Source of the DNA: an uncultured Bacilli bacterium
GTDB lineage: Bacteria; Bacillota_I; Bacilli_A; RF39; UBA660
Length of the DNA: 8,864 nucleotides
NCBI GenBank assembly: GCA_947625365.1
Contig: CANQNZ010000047.1
Coordinates: forward strand, 1-8,864
Direction of reading: 5' to 3'
Numbering within the stretch: the stretch's first letter is position 1; the number at the start of each line of letters is the position of its first letter. This document shows, piece after piece, positions 1 through 6,424 of this stretch. The notes beneath the pieces are model-generated. The model was not told the origin of the DNA, made no database searches, and saw only the letters and a list, made by a program, of their open reading frames with translations. A program made the position numbers and the translations under genes.

Positions 1-188
1 CCGTGATTTAACCAATACATCACTCTATCCTCTTTTACAGTTACTTCTGCGGGATTTTTTATAGGGTTATAAGTACCAACATTTTCGATAAAGCGACCAT
101 CTCTAGGACTTCTTGAATCTGCTGCAATTATACGATAGAAAGGTCTTTGTTTGGCTCCCATTCTTTTTAATCTTAATTTAACTGCCAT
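1..188 (-). CDS. rpsP: 30S ribosomal protein S16, 5' part (gene runs off the window)
   Basis: This is a small-subunit ribosomal protein that binds 16S rRNA and is needed for 30S assembly. The visible 62 residues begin MAVKLRLKRMGAKQRPFYRI and continue with ADSRSPRDGRFIENVGTYNP and an NPAEVTVKEDRVMYWL stretch. These are textbook S16 landmarks: the basic N-terminus, the R-P-F-Y-R-I strand and the S-P-R-D-G-R-F-I-E loop. The ATG at 186-188 is set by an AGGAGG Shine-Dalgarno at 195-200. The reading frame is open to the window edge, so the last quarter or so of the protein is missing. In Firmicutes rpsP usually heads or sits in a cluster with rimM and trmD, and those would lie to the left, outside the window. 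Its own promoter lies in the 75-bp gap behind cotE. Identification is very secure. Confidence 0.98.
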   Translation of the reverse strand, partial: MAVKLRLKRMGAKQRPFYRIIAADSRSPRDGRFIENVGTYNPIKNPAEVTVKEDRVMYWLNH

Positions 189-218
189 TTTTCTTCCTCC
201 TTTTCTTTTGTCTTTACT

Positions 219-247
219 ACTATACCAAATATAAAAAGAGGTGTCAA
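219..247 (-). promoter_or_regulatory. sigma-A-type promoter of rpsP
   Basis: On the minus strand a perfect -35 TTGACA (242-247) is followed after exactly 17 bases by TATAGT (219-224, 5 of 6 to TATAAT). Transcription would start near 212, leaving a leader of about 24 bases that contains the AGGAGG site. The -35 box lies inside one arm of the cotE terminator hairpin, so the two elements share sequence. Confidence 0.8.
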
Positions 248-264
248 CATAAATTGGTTGACAC
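229..264 (-). terminator. rho-independent terminator of cotE
   Basis: A perfect 8-bp inverted repeat (GTGTCAAC at 241-248 and GTTGACAC at 257-264, 8-base loop) begins inside the cotE stop codon. On the minus strand it is followed by CTCTTTTTATATTT. The stem is half G+C, which is high for this region. It would end cotE transcription before rpsP. An alternative reading is an operator dyad over the rpsP -35 box, and both roles are possible at once. Confidence 0.7.
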
Positions 265-797
265 TAATTTAAATATTCCTCTTTTACTTCTTCATCTATT
301 TTATTAATTTCCTCTTCTGGTGCTTCATCCTCAATTATTTCATATTCATCTTCATCTTCTTCTACACTAACTTTAACCATAGTATCACCGACAATTTCAA
401 TACCTAATTCTTTTTCCACATTCATTGTAACTTGGCCATTGTTAATTTTAACATCAGTTACAGTTGGTTGTTTCAAAGAACGTACTATAATTTCAGAACT
501 ATTAGTTAATTTTGAATCGTTTTTTAAATTTAAATGCATTGTTTCATTATAATTAAAATGGTCAGTGGCTACACTTGTTTTAGTATTATTATCATAAGAG
601 TACCAAACATTAACATCAAAACCACCAGTTACATTCACGGCACCATTATTATTTCGCCCGTTAAATTCATGATTAATAACCCAACATCCTAAAACAGTAT
701 CAGGAGTTATTTCTGGTGTTATATTGCAAGAAGATACACTTGTTTTTTTACCCTTACCTATAACGGCTTTGGTAACAATTTCTTTATAAACAGCCAT
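264..797 (-). CDS. cotE: outer spore coat morphogenetic protein CotE
   Basis: CotE guides assembly of the outer coat around the forespore in Bacilli; it is made in the mother cell and forms a layer between inner and outer coat. The 177 residues match the Bacillus subtilis protein (181 residues) in length and layout as I remember it. The N-terminus MAVYKEIVTKAVIGKGKK parallels MAEYREIITKAVVAKGRK. The hallmark VLGCWVINH lies at 36-43, NVWYSYDNNTKTSV at 63-76, and VEKELGIEIVGDTMVKVSV at 127-145. A strongly acidic tail runs from 146 to 174 (EEDEDEYEIIEDEAPEEE). There is no signal peptide or membrane segment, as expected. The ATG at 795-797 has AGGAGG at 806-811. The gene is monocistronic, ends in its own terminator, and has a possible sporulation-sigma promoter. 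Its neighbours are not the usual Bacillus ones. Identification is strong and implies a spore-forming organism or recent descent from one. Confidence 0.93.
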   Translation of the reverse strand: MAVYKEIVTKAVIGKGKKTSVSSCNITPEITPDTVLGCWVINHEFNGRNNNGAVNVTGGFDVNVWYSYDNNTKTSVATDHFNYNETMHLNLKNDSKLTNSSEIIVRSLKQPTVTDVKINNGQVTMNVEKELGIEIVGDTMVKVSVEEDEDEYEIIEDEAPEEEINKIDEEVKEEYLN

Positions 798-817
798 TGC
801 TTTTTCCTCCTTTACTT

Positions 818-846
818 TAATTTATGCAAATGCCCTTATAAAAGTA
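818..846 (-). promoter_or_regulatory. possible mother-cell (sigma-K-like) promoter of cotE
   Basis: On the minus strand CATAAATTA (818-826) fits the sigma-K -10 consensus CATAnnnTA. The dinucleotide AC (844-845) lies at the proper distance upstream, following the AC-N17-CATA arrangement. Transcription would start close to the AGGAGG site, giving a leader of only about 16-20 bases, which is short but workable. The consensus is loose and the region is A/T-rich, so chance is a real alternative. The fit to sigma-E is poor. Confidence 0.35.
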
Positions 847-863
847 CATATTTTCTTTTACAA
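835..863 (-). promoter_or_regulatory. alternative sigma-A-like promoter of cotE
   Basis: TTGTAA (858-863, minus strand) is followed after 17 bases by TATAAG (835-840). The match is 4 of 6 and 5 of 6. Its -35 box overlaps, on the opposite strand, the -35 box proposed for the TPR gene, so the two promoters could not be occupied together. It may be fortuitous, because a vegetative promoter is not expected for a coat gene. Confidence 0.25.
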
Positions 864-874
864 ATACATATTTT
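842..874. repeat. 20-bp-spaced direct repeat between divergent genes
   Basis: The decamer TACATATTTT occurs at 845-854 and again at 865-874, with flanking bases also similar (AAGTACATATTTT and AAATACATATTTT). The period is exactly 20 bases, about two helical turns, so both copies face the same side of the helix. They lie within the promoter region shared by cotE and the TPR gene. This could be a paired regulator site or only A/T-rich coincidence. Confidence 0.35.
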
Positions 875-884
875 ATGATAGAAT
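857..884 (+). promoter_or_regulatory. sigma-A-like promoter of the TPR-HIT gene pair
   Basis: TTTACA (857-862) and TAGAAT (879-884) are separated by 16 bases, each 5 of 6 to consensus. The -10 lies in the 11-mer TATGATAGAAT, which recurs in front of the HerA-like gene. The start site would be near 891, giving a leader of about 19 bases. Confidence 0.55.
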
Positions 885-909
885 GAACTTATGACTTGAG
901 GGATTAGGT

Positions 910-2184
910 ATGGTTGATAAAAAGAAAAGTGAAATAAGTGATTTATTAAATCAAGCTCATAATAATATTAAACAAAAACGTTTTTTGTCCGCTCAAAGTT
1001 TATTAACTAAAATTTTAAAACAAGAGCCTTATAATCCCGAAGCTTTATATTTATTAGGTTTAACTTCTAAAGTTTTAAAAAATTATGACATTGCCTATCT
1101 TTCATATGAGGCTACTTTATTTACTACTTTACGACCTAGAGCTTTGCATGAGATGGCTAAACTTGCTTATCAAACAGGACATTTAGACAATGCCTTAAAT
1201 TGTTATGAAGATTTATATAGTGAACTAGTAAATAATTTACATACGCCCGAGCGTTATCATAAATTAATTGATGCTTTAGAGCATATAGCAGAAATTTATA
1301 AATTAAGGCAAAATTATGATGCAGCGATTTTAACTTATGAAAAAATTATTTTGGAAGAAGCTCATAATCCTTTTGGTGAAAATAAAGACAAATTTAAAGC
1401 TTATTTAGAAATAGGTAACTGTTTTTTTAGCCAAGCTCAAATTGCTTTGGCTATAAAATATTATAATAAAGTTCTTACTAAAAAAAATCCTTACTATAAT
1501 CATGCTCTATTTAATATAGCAAAAATAAATTTTAATAACCATAACTTAGAAGAAAGTATTAGCATTTTAAAGCAAATTTTAACAAGACGTCCTAGTAAAG
1601 AGATAGAAAAAGAAACTAGAATACTTTTAGCTAATTCCTATGCTGCTAATTTAGAGTTTTCTAAGGCAGTGCAGACTTTAAAACCTTTAATTAATAAACA
1701 GCCATCTACTGATATTTTAGAAAGATATGTGATAGTATTATTTAAAGCTCAAAAATTTACGGAGTTAATCGCCTTGTGGCAAAGTCAATCAATTAAATCT
1801 TCTAAAGCTTTGCCGTTATATCTTTTAGCAACTCAAGAAGTAAATAAAACTTTAAATAGTCAAAATAATTATAATGAAAATTTTACATATCAAAATCTCA
1901 TTAATCGTTTATCTAATTCTAAGGATTTATCTTTAAAATTTAATGGTAAAATTAAAAATATTTATAAAGAAGCAAAGAAAAATTTAATAAGTGCCTATTA
2001 TTATGGTTCTGATAATTTTGACCATTACATTATTCCTTTAGTTAACTGTGGAACAGTTAATTTTACCAAAACTGATTTTATTCATGTCCAAACAGTTATA
2101 AATACAAAGCAAATAGCAGATATTACTCCTTGCCATAACTTAAATGGTGAATATAGTTTAAACTTGCAAAAAAACTCTTCATAA
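910..2184 (+). CDS. cytosolic TPR-repeat protein, function unknown
   Basis: This protein is 424 residues long, with no signal peptide or hydrophobic segment, so probably soluble and cytoplasmic. Residues 10-43, 44-75, 78-106, 121-150, 165-196, 198-228 and 235-265 each form a helix pair of tetratricopeptide type. Good examples are ALYLLGLTSKVLKNYDIAYLSYEATL, AYLEIGNCFFSQAQIALAI, and HALFNIAKINFNNHNLEESI. Such arrays form a curved scaffold that binds partner proteins. The last 105 residues (about 320-424) lack TPR character and contain a strand-like stretch around IIPLVNCGTVNFT, possibly a small separate domain. The ATG at 910 has GAGGGA at 898-903. The gene has its own promoter and is followed 25 bp later by the HIT-family gene on the same strand, so the two are probably co-transcribed. 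I do not recognise a named orthologue. Confidence 0.85.
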   Translation: MVDKKKSEISDLLNQAHNNIKQKRFLSAQSLLTKILKQEPYNPEALYLLGLTSKVLKNYDIAYLSYEATLFTTLRPRALHEMAKLAYQTGHLDNALNCYEDLYSELVNNLHTPERYHKLIDALEHIAEIYKLRQNYDAAILTYEKIILEEAHNPFGENKDKFKAYLEIGNCFFSQAQIALAIKYYNKVLTKKNPYYNHALFNIAKINFNNHNLEESISILKQILTRRPSKEIEKETRILLANSYAANLEFSKAVQTLKPLINKQPSTDILERYVIVLFKAQKFTELIALWQSQSIKSSKALPLYLLATQEVNKTLNSQNNYNENFTYQNLINRLSNSKDLSLKFNGKIKNIYKEAKKNLISAYYYGSDNFDHYIIPLVNCGTVNFTKTDFIHVQTVINTKQIADITPCHNLNGEYSLNLQKNSS

Positions 2185-2209
2185 TTTATGATTATTTTAG
2201 GTGATATTA

Positions 2210-2575
2210 ATGGATTGTTTATTTTGTAAAATTATTAAAGGAGAAGCTTCTTCTAAAGTAATATATGAAGATGATTTAGTTATAGCTATTTTAGATGCCT
2301 TCCCAACGGTTGATGGACATACTTTGCTTATTCCTAAAAAGCATTATACAGACTATAAACAGCTAGATGATAAGCTAATTTTGCACATGTATAAAGTAGC
2401 TGATATGTTATGTGATAAACTTATGGAAAAGTTAAATGTTAAAAGTTTTACGTTTGCGATAAATTATGGTGAAAGACAAGCTATTAAACATTTTCATTTG
2501 CACTTACTTCCTAATTATGGGCGAAATAAAGGGAAAAAGAAAACAGAAGAAATATTTGAACTTTTAAAAAAATAA
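2210..2575 (+). CDS. HIT-family nucleotide-binding protein
   Basis: Histidine-triad proteins hydrolyse or transfer nucleotidyl groups, typically AMP from phosphoramidates or dinucleoside polyphosphates. The triad H-F-H-L-H-L-L is at residues 94-100 of the 121-residue product. The N-terminus MDCLFCKIIKGE carries the CxxC that, with histidines, binds zinc in many bacterial HIT proteins. VDGHTLLIPKKHYTD (34-48) is the family's second core motif. The start is taken as the ATG at 2210, because AGGTGA at 2199-2204 is placed correctly for it; a GTG at 2201 would lie inside that site. One oddity is the segment between the N-x-G turn and the triad (NYGERQAIKHFH). It is about two residues shorter than the usual N-x-G-x-x-A-G-Q-x-V-x-H and lacks the A-G-Q, so this is a variant subfamily. 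It follows the TPR gene and its stop is inside a terminator stem. Confidence 0.92.
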   Translation: MDCLFCKIIKGEASSKVIYEDDLVIAILDAFPTVDGHTLLIPKKHYTDYKQLDDKLILHMYKVADMLCDKLMEKLNVKSFTFAINYGERQAIKHFHLHLLPNYGRNKGKKKTEEIFELLKK

Positions 2576-2594
2576 GAGGTTATCTTATTTTTTT
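2566..2594. terminator. bidirectional terminator between convergent genes
   Basis: A perfect 12-bp inverted repeat (arms 2566-2577 and 2583-2594) has a 5-base loop, GGTTA. One arm begins with A7 and the other ends with T7, so it can end transcription from either side. The TAA of the HIT gene (2573-2575) and the minus-strand TAA of the 671-residue gene (2585-2587) both lie within the stem. Confidence 0.8.
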
Positions 2595-4600
2595 ATTGCT
2601 TCAGGCGATAATTTAACCGCATTACTTGGCATTATACTTTGCAAGCGCGCTACTTCAAGTTGCCTATCGGCAATTATTTTTTGTTTTTCAGAGATTTCTA
2701 AATTATCATCTATAAAATTTATTGACGGTTTTAAATAATTTTTTACTAAGTTTTGAAATGAAGATACATTATCAGCATTTAATTTATTAATAGAAAAATC
2801 TACTACTTGTTTAAATACATCATAATAAGAAATTTTATCATTAGTATATTGATTAGCTTGTTTAATTAATATAAGAACCTCATCAAGTTGTTGCTTTGGA
2901 ATTTGTGTGCCCATTTTTAGAGTTGTAAGCTGTTCTTCTAATTTTGTTTTATATAAATTATAATAACTTTGGGTCTTAATTAAAATAATCGGTTTATCAA
3001 AATAGGCGGCAAATTGCATACTTTCTAAATTAAAAGGAGCACAGCCATTATCTAATATGTTATTATCTAAACAAAGAAAATAATCTGGCATTAAATTATC
3101 TCTATCGCAGTTTACCTCATTATAAGCTTCTGCTTCAAAAGTGGGATGATTTTGAAGTAAGGTATCTACATTAGCAAGATTTAAAGATGATTTTACAGAA
3201 GCTCCTTTTTCCATACTAGTACCTGCATCGGTTGCTATCGCTTGATTAGCATTTAAATGAGCAAAACCCATTGTCACAGTTCCTTTAGCAAACAAGGCCA
3301 TTTTCGAAGAAGACACCAAAGAACCTGCTACATAATTAACTCCTTCTGAATTATTCCATAACTCTGGATTATGGATTAAATTTTCGCTCAGTTGTTGCTG
3401 AGGATTTAAAGAAATGGAAGAATCATTGTTATTTTTATTCACAATATTATGAACATAAGCTTTATAAAACTCACCTTGTAGTTCAATTACTTTTACCGGT
3501 TTTACCTTATTATCTTTAGTCATAACAGTTTTGTGAGTAACTGTAAGAAAATTATTTAAATCTTGTGAATTTAATAAATTTTCATTATATTGAATATTTC
3601 GATAAGCACTACATACTTTAACTAACTTCTGAAAAAATTTTTCATCAAGATTTTGTAATTTATCTTTATCGTTATTTTGCTTTATCAAATTATAATAATT
3701 TATGATATTTTTATCTTCTAAAGATAATTTATTAATATCTATATCTTTTAAAATCTCATCTAATTGCCATGCTGTTTTTTTATCTAAGTAACAACTTTTT
3801 AAAAAAGTTAAAGATTGATTAATATCTTGGTATAAATGTTCATTTAAGACAAAACTAATAAAATGTTGAGTTAAAGATGAATAATTTTCATTTTTTAAAG
3901 CTTGATGAAAATCGTAGTTTATAGTACTTAAATAATCTAAATAGGAACTATCAATATTTTCATAATTGCGAAAGATATATTGTTGTAATTCATAGTTTTG
4001 CGCAGGTACTTGGGTCATTAAAGTGCAGAGTTTTTTTATTTGCATCGGCGTATAATTTTCTAAATAATAATTTATATCTTTATTACCCTTTATCATGCAT
4101 AATCTATCTAACATAGGCAATATTTCTAAATTATTATATATAACATCTAATTTGCTACTATTCATATATTTTTCAACTAATTTACTATTGATGATTAAAA
4201 GATTTAATTTTTCCGTAATATCTCTCTCATTTTTTAAATAACTCAAAAATTTATCAATAATTACATAGTTATCATGATAAGCATTAATAAAATAAGAATT
4301 TTTTAAACAGTTAGCGGGTATTTGCTTTTCAAAAAGTTTTAAAGAAGTAAAATTATATGAATTAACAAAACAAAATTTAACAAGACAATTAATATATTCA
4401 TCATCTATTAAAGCCTTTTTATATAATGCTTTAAACTCTTTTTTTGTTATTTGATATTTTAAAGTAAATCTTATTAAATCATTTCTAGTAGCATAAGAAA
4501 AATTAGCAAATAAATTCTTTTTTAATAAAAACTTAGGAATTTGCTTTTCATTAATTTTAAAATTTAACTTAATTTCTTCTTTTAAGGCCTTATCAATCAT
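2585..4600 (-). CDS. uncharacterised 671-residue protein with ART-like C-terminal region, partner of the HerA-like ATPase
   Basis: I do not recognise a named family. Residues 1-365 are almost wholly helical and rich in K, N, L and Y. A repeated block (EKQIP at 18-22 and 91-95, each followed by a leucine-lysine-asparagine helix start) suggests an alpha-solenoid. Residues about 368-545 look globular and mixed alpha/beta: VIELQGEFYKAYVHNI, EGVNYVAGSLVSSSKMALFA, YNEVNCDR, MPDYFLCLDN and FDKPIILI. The order His384, Tyr423, Glu495 and the residues around them resemble the H-Y-E core of PARP-type ADP-ribosyltransferases. This is pattern recognition, not alignment. The remainder (550-671) is helical. 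No signal peptide or membrane span is visible. The ATG at 4598-4600 is preceded by AAGGA (4607-4611), close to the stop of the upstream ATPase, so translation is probably coupled. It could be a regulatory or structural partner of the ATPase, a toxin-like effector, or something unrelated. Confidence 0.85.
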   Translation of the reverse strand: MIDKALKEEIKLNFKINEKQIPKFLLKKNLFANFSYATRNDLIRFTLKYQITKKEFKALYKKALIDDEYINCLVKFCFVNSYNFTSLKLFEKQIPANCLKNSYFINAYHDNYVIIDKFLSYLKNERDITEKLNLLIINSKLVEKYMNSSKLDVIYNNLEILPMLDRLCMIKGNKDINYYLENYTPMQIKKLCTLMTQVPAQNYELQQYIFRNYENIDSSYLDYLSTINYDFHQALKNENYSSLTQHFISFVLNEHLYQDINQSLTFLKSCYLDKKTAWQLDEILKDIDINKLSLEDKNIINYYNLIKQNNDKDKLQNLDEKFFQKLVKVCSAYRNIQYNENLLNSQDLNNFLTVTHKTVMTKDNKVKPVKVIELQGEFYKAYVHNIVNKNNNDSSISLNPQQQLSENLIHNPELWNNSEGVNYVAGSLVSSSKMALFAKGTVTMGFAHLNANQAIATDAGTSMEKGASVKSSLNLANVDTLLQNHPTFEAEAYNEVNCDRDNLMPDYFLCLDNNILDNGCAPFNLESMQFAAYFDKPIILIKTQSYYNLYKTKLEEQLTTLKMGTQIPKQQLDEVLILIKQANQYTNDKISYYDVFKQVVDFSINKLNADNVSSFQNLVKNYLKPSINFIDDNLEISEKQKIIADRQLEVARLQSIMPSNAVKLSPEAIKK

Positions 4601-4613
4601 GAACTATCCTTTT

Positions 4614-6371
4614 CTAATACCACGCATTTTCTATATCTACACTTGTACTTTCTGGCATTGGGTCTGGTAAATTTAATTTGGCAATCAAAGGTACTTTAAA
4701 GGCTGTTCCAAAAGCCATAGCCATGCCTGGTCTTAAAGTTTTTATTCTCTCTAAGGTTTCTTGACTAACATTAGATGATATATTTGAGATTATGGCAATA
4801 TCCGCCGGGTGAAACATTCTAAATACAATGAAGTTTGAACATTGAGACAAAGAAGTAGTAGATAATTCACTTGGTCTTTGCGTAACAAAGCCTAATAAAA
4901 CTCCATATTTACGTCCTTCTTTGGTAATTCTATCAAAAATATTATAACCTAAAAGCTCAATATCATTATCGTTTTGCACATAGCGATGGGCTTCTTCAAT
5001 AATAATATGAATAGGATAAGAAGCTCTATTTTCTAAACTAGTAGCATAATTAAAGAATAATTTAGCAAATATCTTAGTTAACACTTTAGCTAGTCTCTCA
5101 TCGATATAACTGAAATTTAGATTGACCATTTGAGCAGGCATGCCATCTTTAGCCGTAAAGAAATCCCTAATAAATTCCTCTTTACCTACTGGTTTACTAA
5201 ATGAAAAATATTCTTTAGTATCACTATTAATAATGGCATGTAAACGAACTTTTAACTGATTAGCCTTTTCAAATATAGCTTCACTACTTAAAATACCTTC
5301 GCCAATCAAAGCAAACTCTAGAGCATAGTATAAGTCATCTAAAGTATAAGCAAAGTTAGGAGCCGTTACAATTTTTTCTAAATCAATTTTAGAAAAATTT
5401 TGTAAAAAGTCAATTACTAAACCAACACTATTCATTTTGCCTTGAGCATCAATATTTAAGCATTGACGTATAGTACGATTATATCCGGGTTGAGAAATAA
5501 TAGTGTCTAAATTTAAAGTTTCAGTATTATACTTAGATAAAACCGCTATTATTTGGTCTCTTATTTGTGTTGGCGTTTTTCCACTAGCTAAAATATCTTG
5601 TAAACTTTTGGCAATTATATCATTTTTATATTCTTGAGTTTGTTCATCTTCTGCAGTAAAGATATATACCAATTTTAAGGCTTGTTCTATTATAGGTAGC
5701 TGGGATGAGTCAGTACAGTTTAAAAGTAAAGCTAAATCATCTACATCTAAAAAGTAAGCAGGCAAACTTATAATATCACTATCGCCAAAATTTACTTTAG
5801 TTGTATAATGTTTAAATCTTAAATTAGGTAAACTATTCATTTTTTCAAATGCGCGGTTATATTCCCCATAAGCATCAAATAAAACAATATGCGCTTTAGT
5901 AGGTAGCACTTCATCATTATGATAAAATATATTTTGCAAAATACTTGCTACACCACAAGATTTTCCCGCACCGGTATTTCCTACTATAGCAAAATGTCCA
6001 TCAAATAAATCATTAATTTTAGTTGTAACATTGTAACCTTCATAAGTTGTCGATTTACCTATTAATAAATTTGATTTATTACCAATATCTTGACTTCCTA
6101 AAAAAAGTTCTACTTCACTTTTATAAATTAAACGAGCAGGTGTTTTAAAGCTTGGCTTTTTAATAACTCCAGGCGTAAAAATATTATTTCTTATTTCTCC
6201 TAAAAGTAATATCTTAATTATTTCGTTATTTATAGCAATTATTTCCCCTACTACCGAGCGGTCATTTTCGCAGAAAACTACGTGAACGTTTAATAAATTA
6301 GCTTCGGCCTCTTTTTTTAAATTTACTAATGTGACAGTATTTTTTTCAATATCAATTATATCACCAAACAT
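4614..6371 (-). CDS. HerA/DUF87-type ATPase (FtsK-HerA superfamily)
   Basis: HerA-like proteins are hexameric ATP-driven DNA translocases that usually work with a nuclease or other effector. The 585 residues show the standard layout. An N-terminal beta-rich HAS-barrel-like region covers about 1-95. The Walker A is GNTGAGKS at 131-138, within HFAIVGNTGAGKSCG. There is a helical insertion (about 200-400), then the Walker B PIHIIIEEAHRYV at 453-465, with Glu459-Glu460 in place of the common Asp-Glu. The sensor region GRKYGVLLGFVTQRPSEL is at 486-503, followed by CSNFIVFRMFHPAD (511-524). These are family hallmarks. The ATG at 6369-6371 has AGAGGTG at 6378-6384 and a promoter behind it. The 671-residue gene follows after 13 bp. 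No NurA nuclease is visible in the window, so this is not the archaeal-type HerA-NurA pair. Function in repair, chromosome handling or defence cannot be settled from sequence alone. Confidence 0.92.
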   Translation of the reverse strand: MFGDIIDIEKNTVTLVNLKKEAEANLLNVHVVFCENDRSVVGEIIAINNEIIKILLLGEIRNNIFTPGVIKKPSFKTPARLIYKSEVELFLGSQDIGNKSNLLIGKSTTYEGYNVTTKINDLFDGHFAIVGNTGAGKSCGVASILQNIFYHNDEVLPTKAHIVLFDAYGEYNRAFEKMNSLPNLRFKHYTTKVNFGDSDIISLPAYFLDVDDLALLLNCTDSSQLPIIEQALKLVYIFTAEDEQTQEYKNDIIAKSLQDILASGKTPTQIRDQIIAVLSKYNTETLNLDTIISQPGYNRTIRQCLNIDAQGKMNSVGLVIDFLQNFSKIDLEKIVTAPNFAYTLDDLYYALEFALIGEGILSSEAIFEKANQLKVRLHAIINSDTKEYFSFSKPVGKEEFIRDFFTAKDGMPAQMVNLNFSYIDERLAKVLTKIFAKLFFNYATSLENRASYPIHIIIEEAHRYVQNDNDIELLGYNIFDRITKEGRKYGVLLGFVTQRPSELSTTSLSQCSNFIVFRMFHPADIAIISNISSNVSQETLERIKTLRPGMAMAFGTAFKVPLIAKLNLPDPMPESTSVDIENAWY

Positions 6372-6394
6372 AAATTACACCTCTTTATAATAAA

Positions 6395-6424
6395 ATTCTA
6401 TCATATGTTAAACTTTTCTTACAA
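6395..6424 (-). promoter_or_regulatory. promoter of the HerA-like ATPase operon
   Basis: On the minus strand TTGTAA (6419-6424) is followed after 18 bases by TAGAAT (6395-6400). The -10 lies in the 11-mer TATGATAGAAT (6395-6405), identical to the one at 874-884. A start near 6388 would leave a leader of about 17 bases containing AGAGGTG. A second candidate, TTTAAC-N17-TATAAA, would start inside the ribosome binding site and is less likely. Confidence 0.5.

Noticed and set aside
818..847. Sigma-E promoter for cotE (CATAAATT with TACTTTT 14 bases upstream)
   Set aside because: The -10 matches 6 of 8 and the -35 5 of 7 in A/T-rich sequence. The sigma-K reading of the same box fits better.
910..2184. 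TPR protein as a quorum-type (Rap/RNPP) regulator
   Set aside because: No DNA-binding helix-turn-helix at the N-terminus, no small peptide gene downstream, and the repeat layout differs from Rap proteins.
4614..6371. FtsK/SpoIIIE-type chromosome translocase as identity of the ATPase
   Set aside because: No N-terminal membrane spans and no gamma domain are visible. The HAS-barrel-like start and EEAHRYV/VTQRPSEL motifs fit HerA/DUF87.
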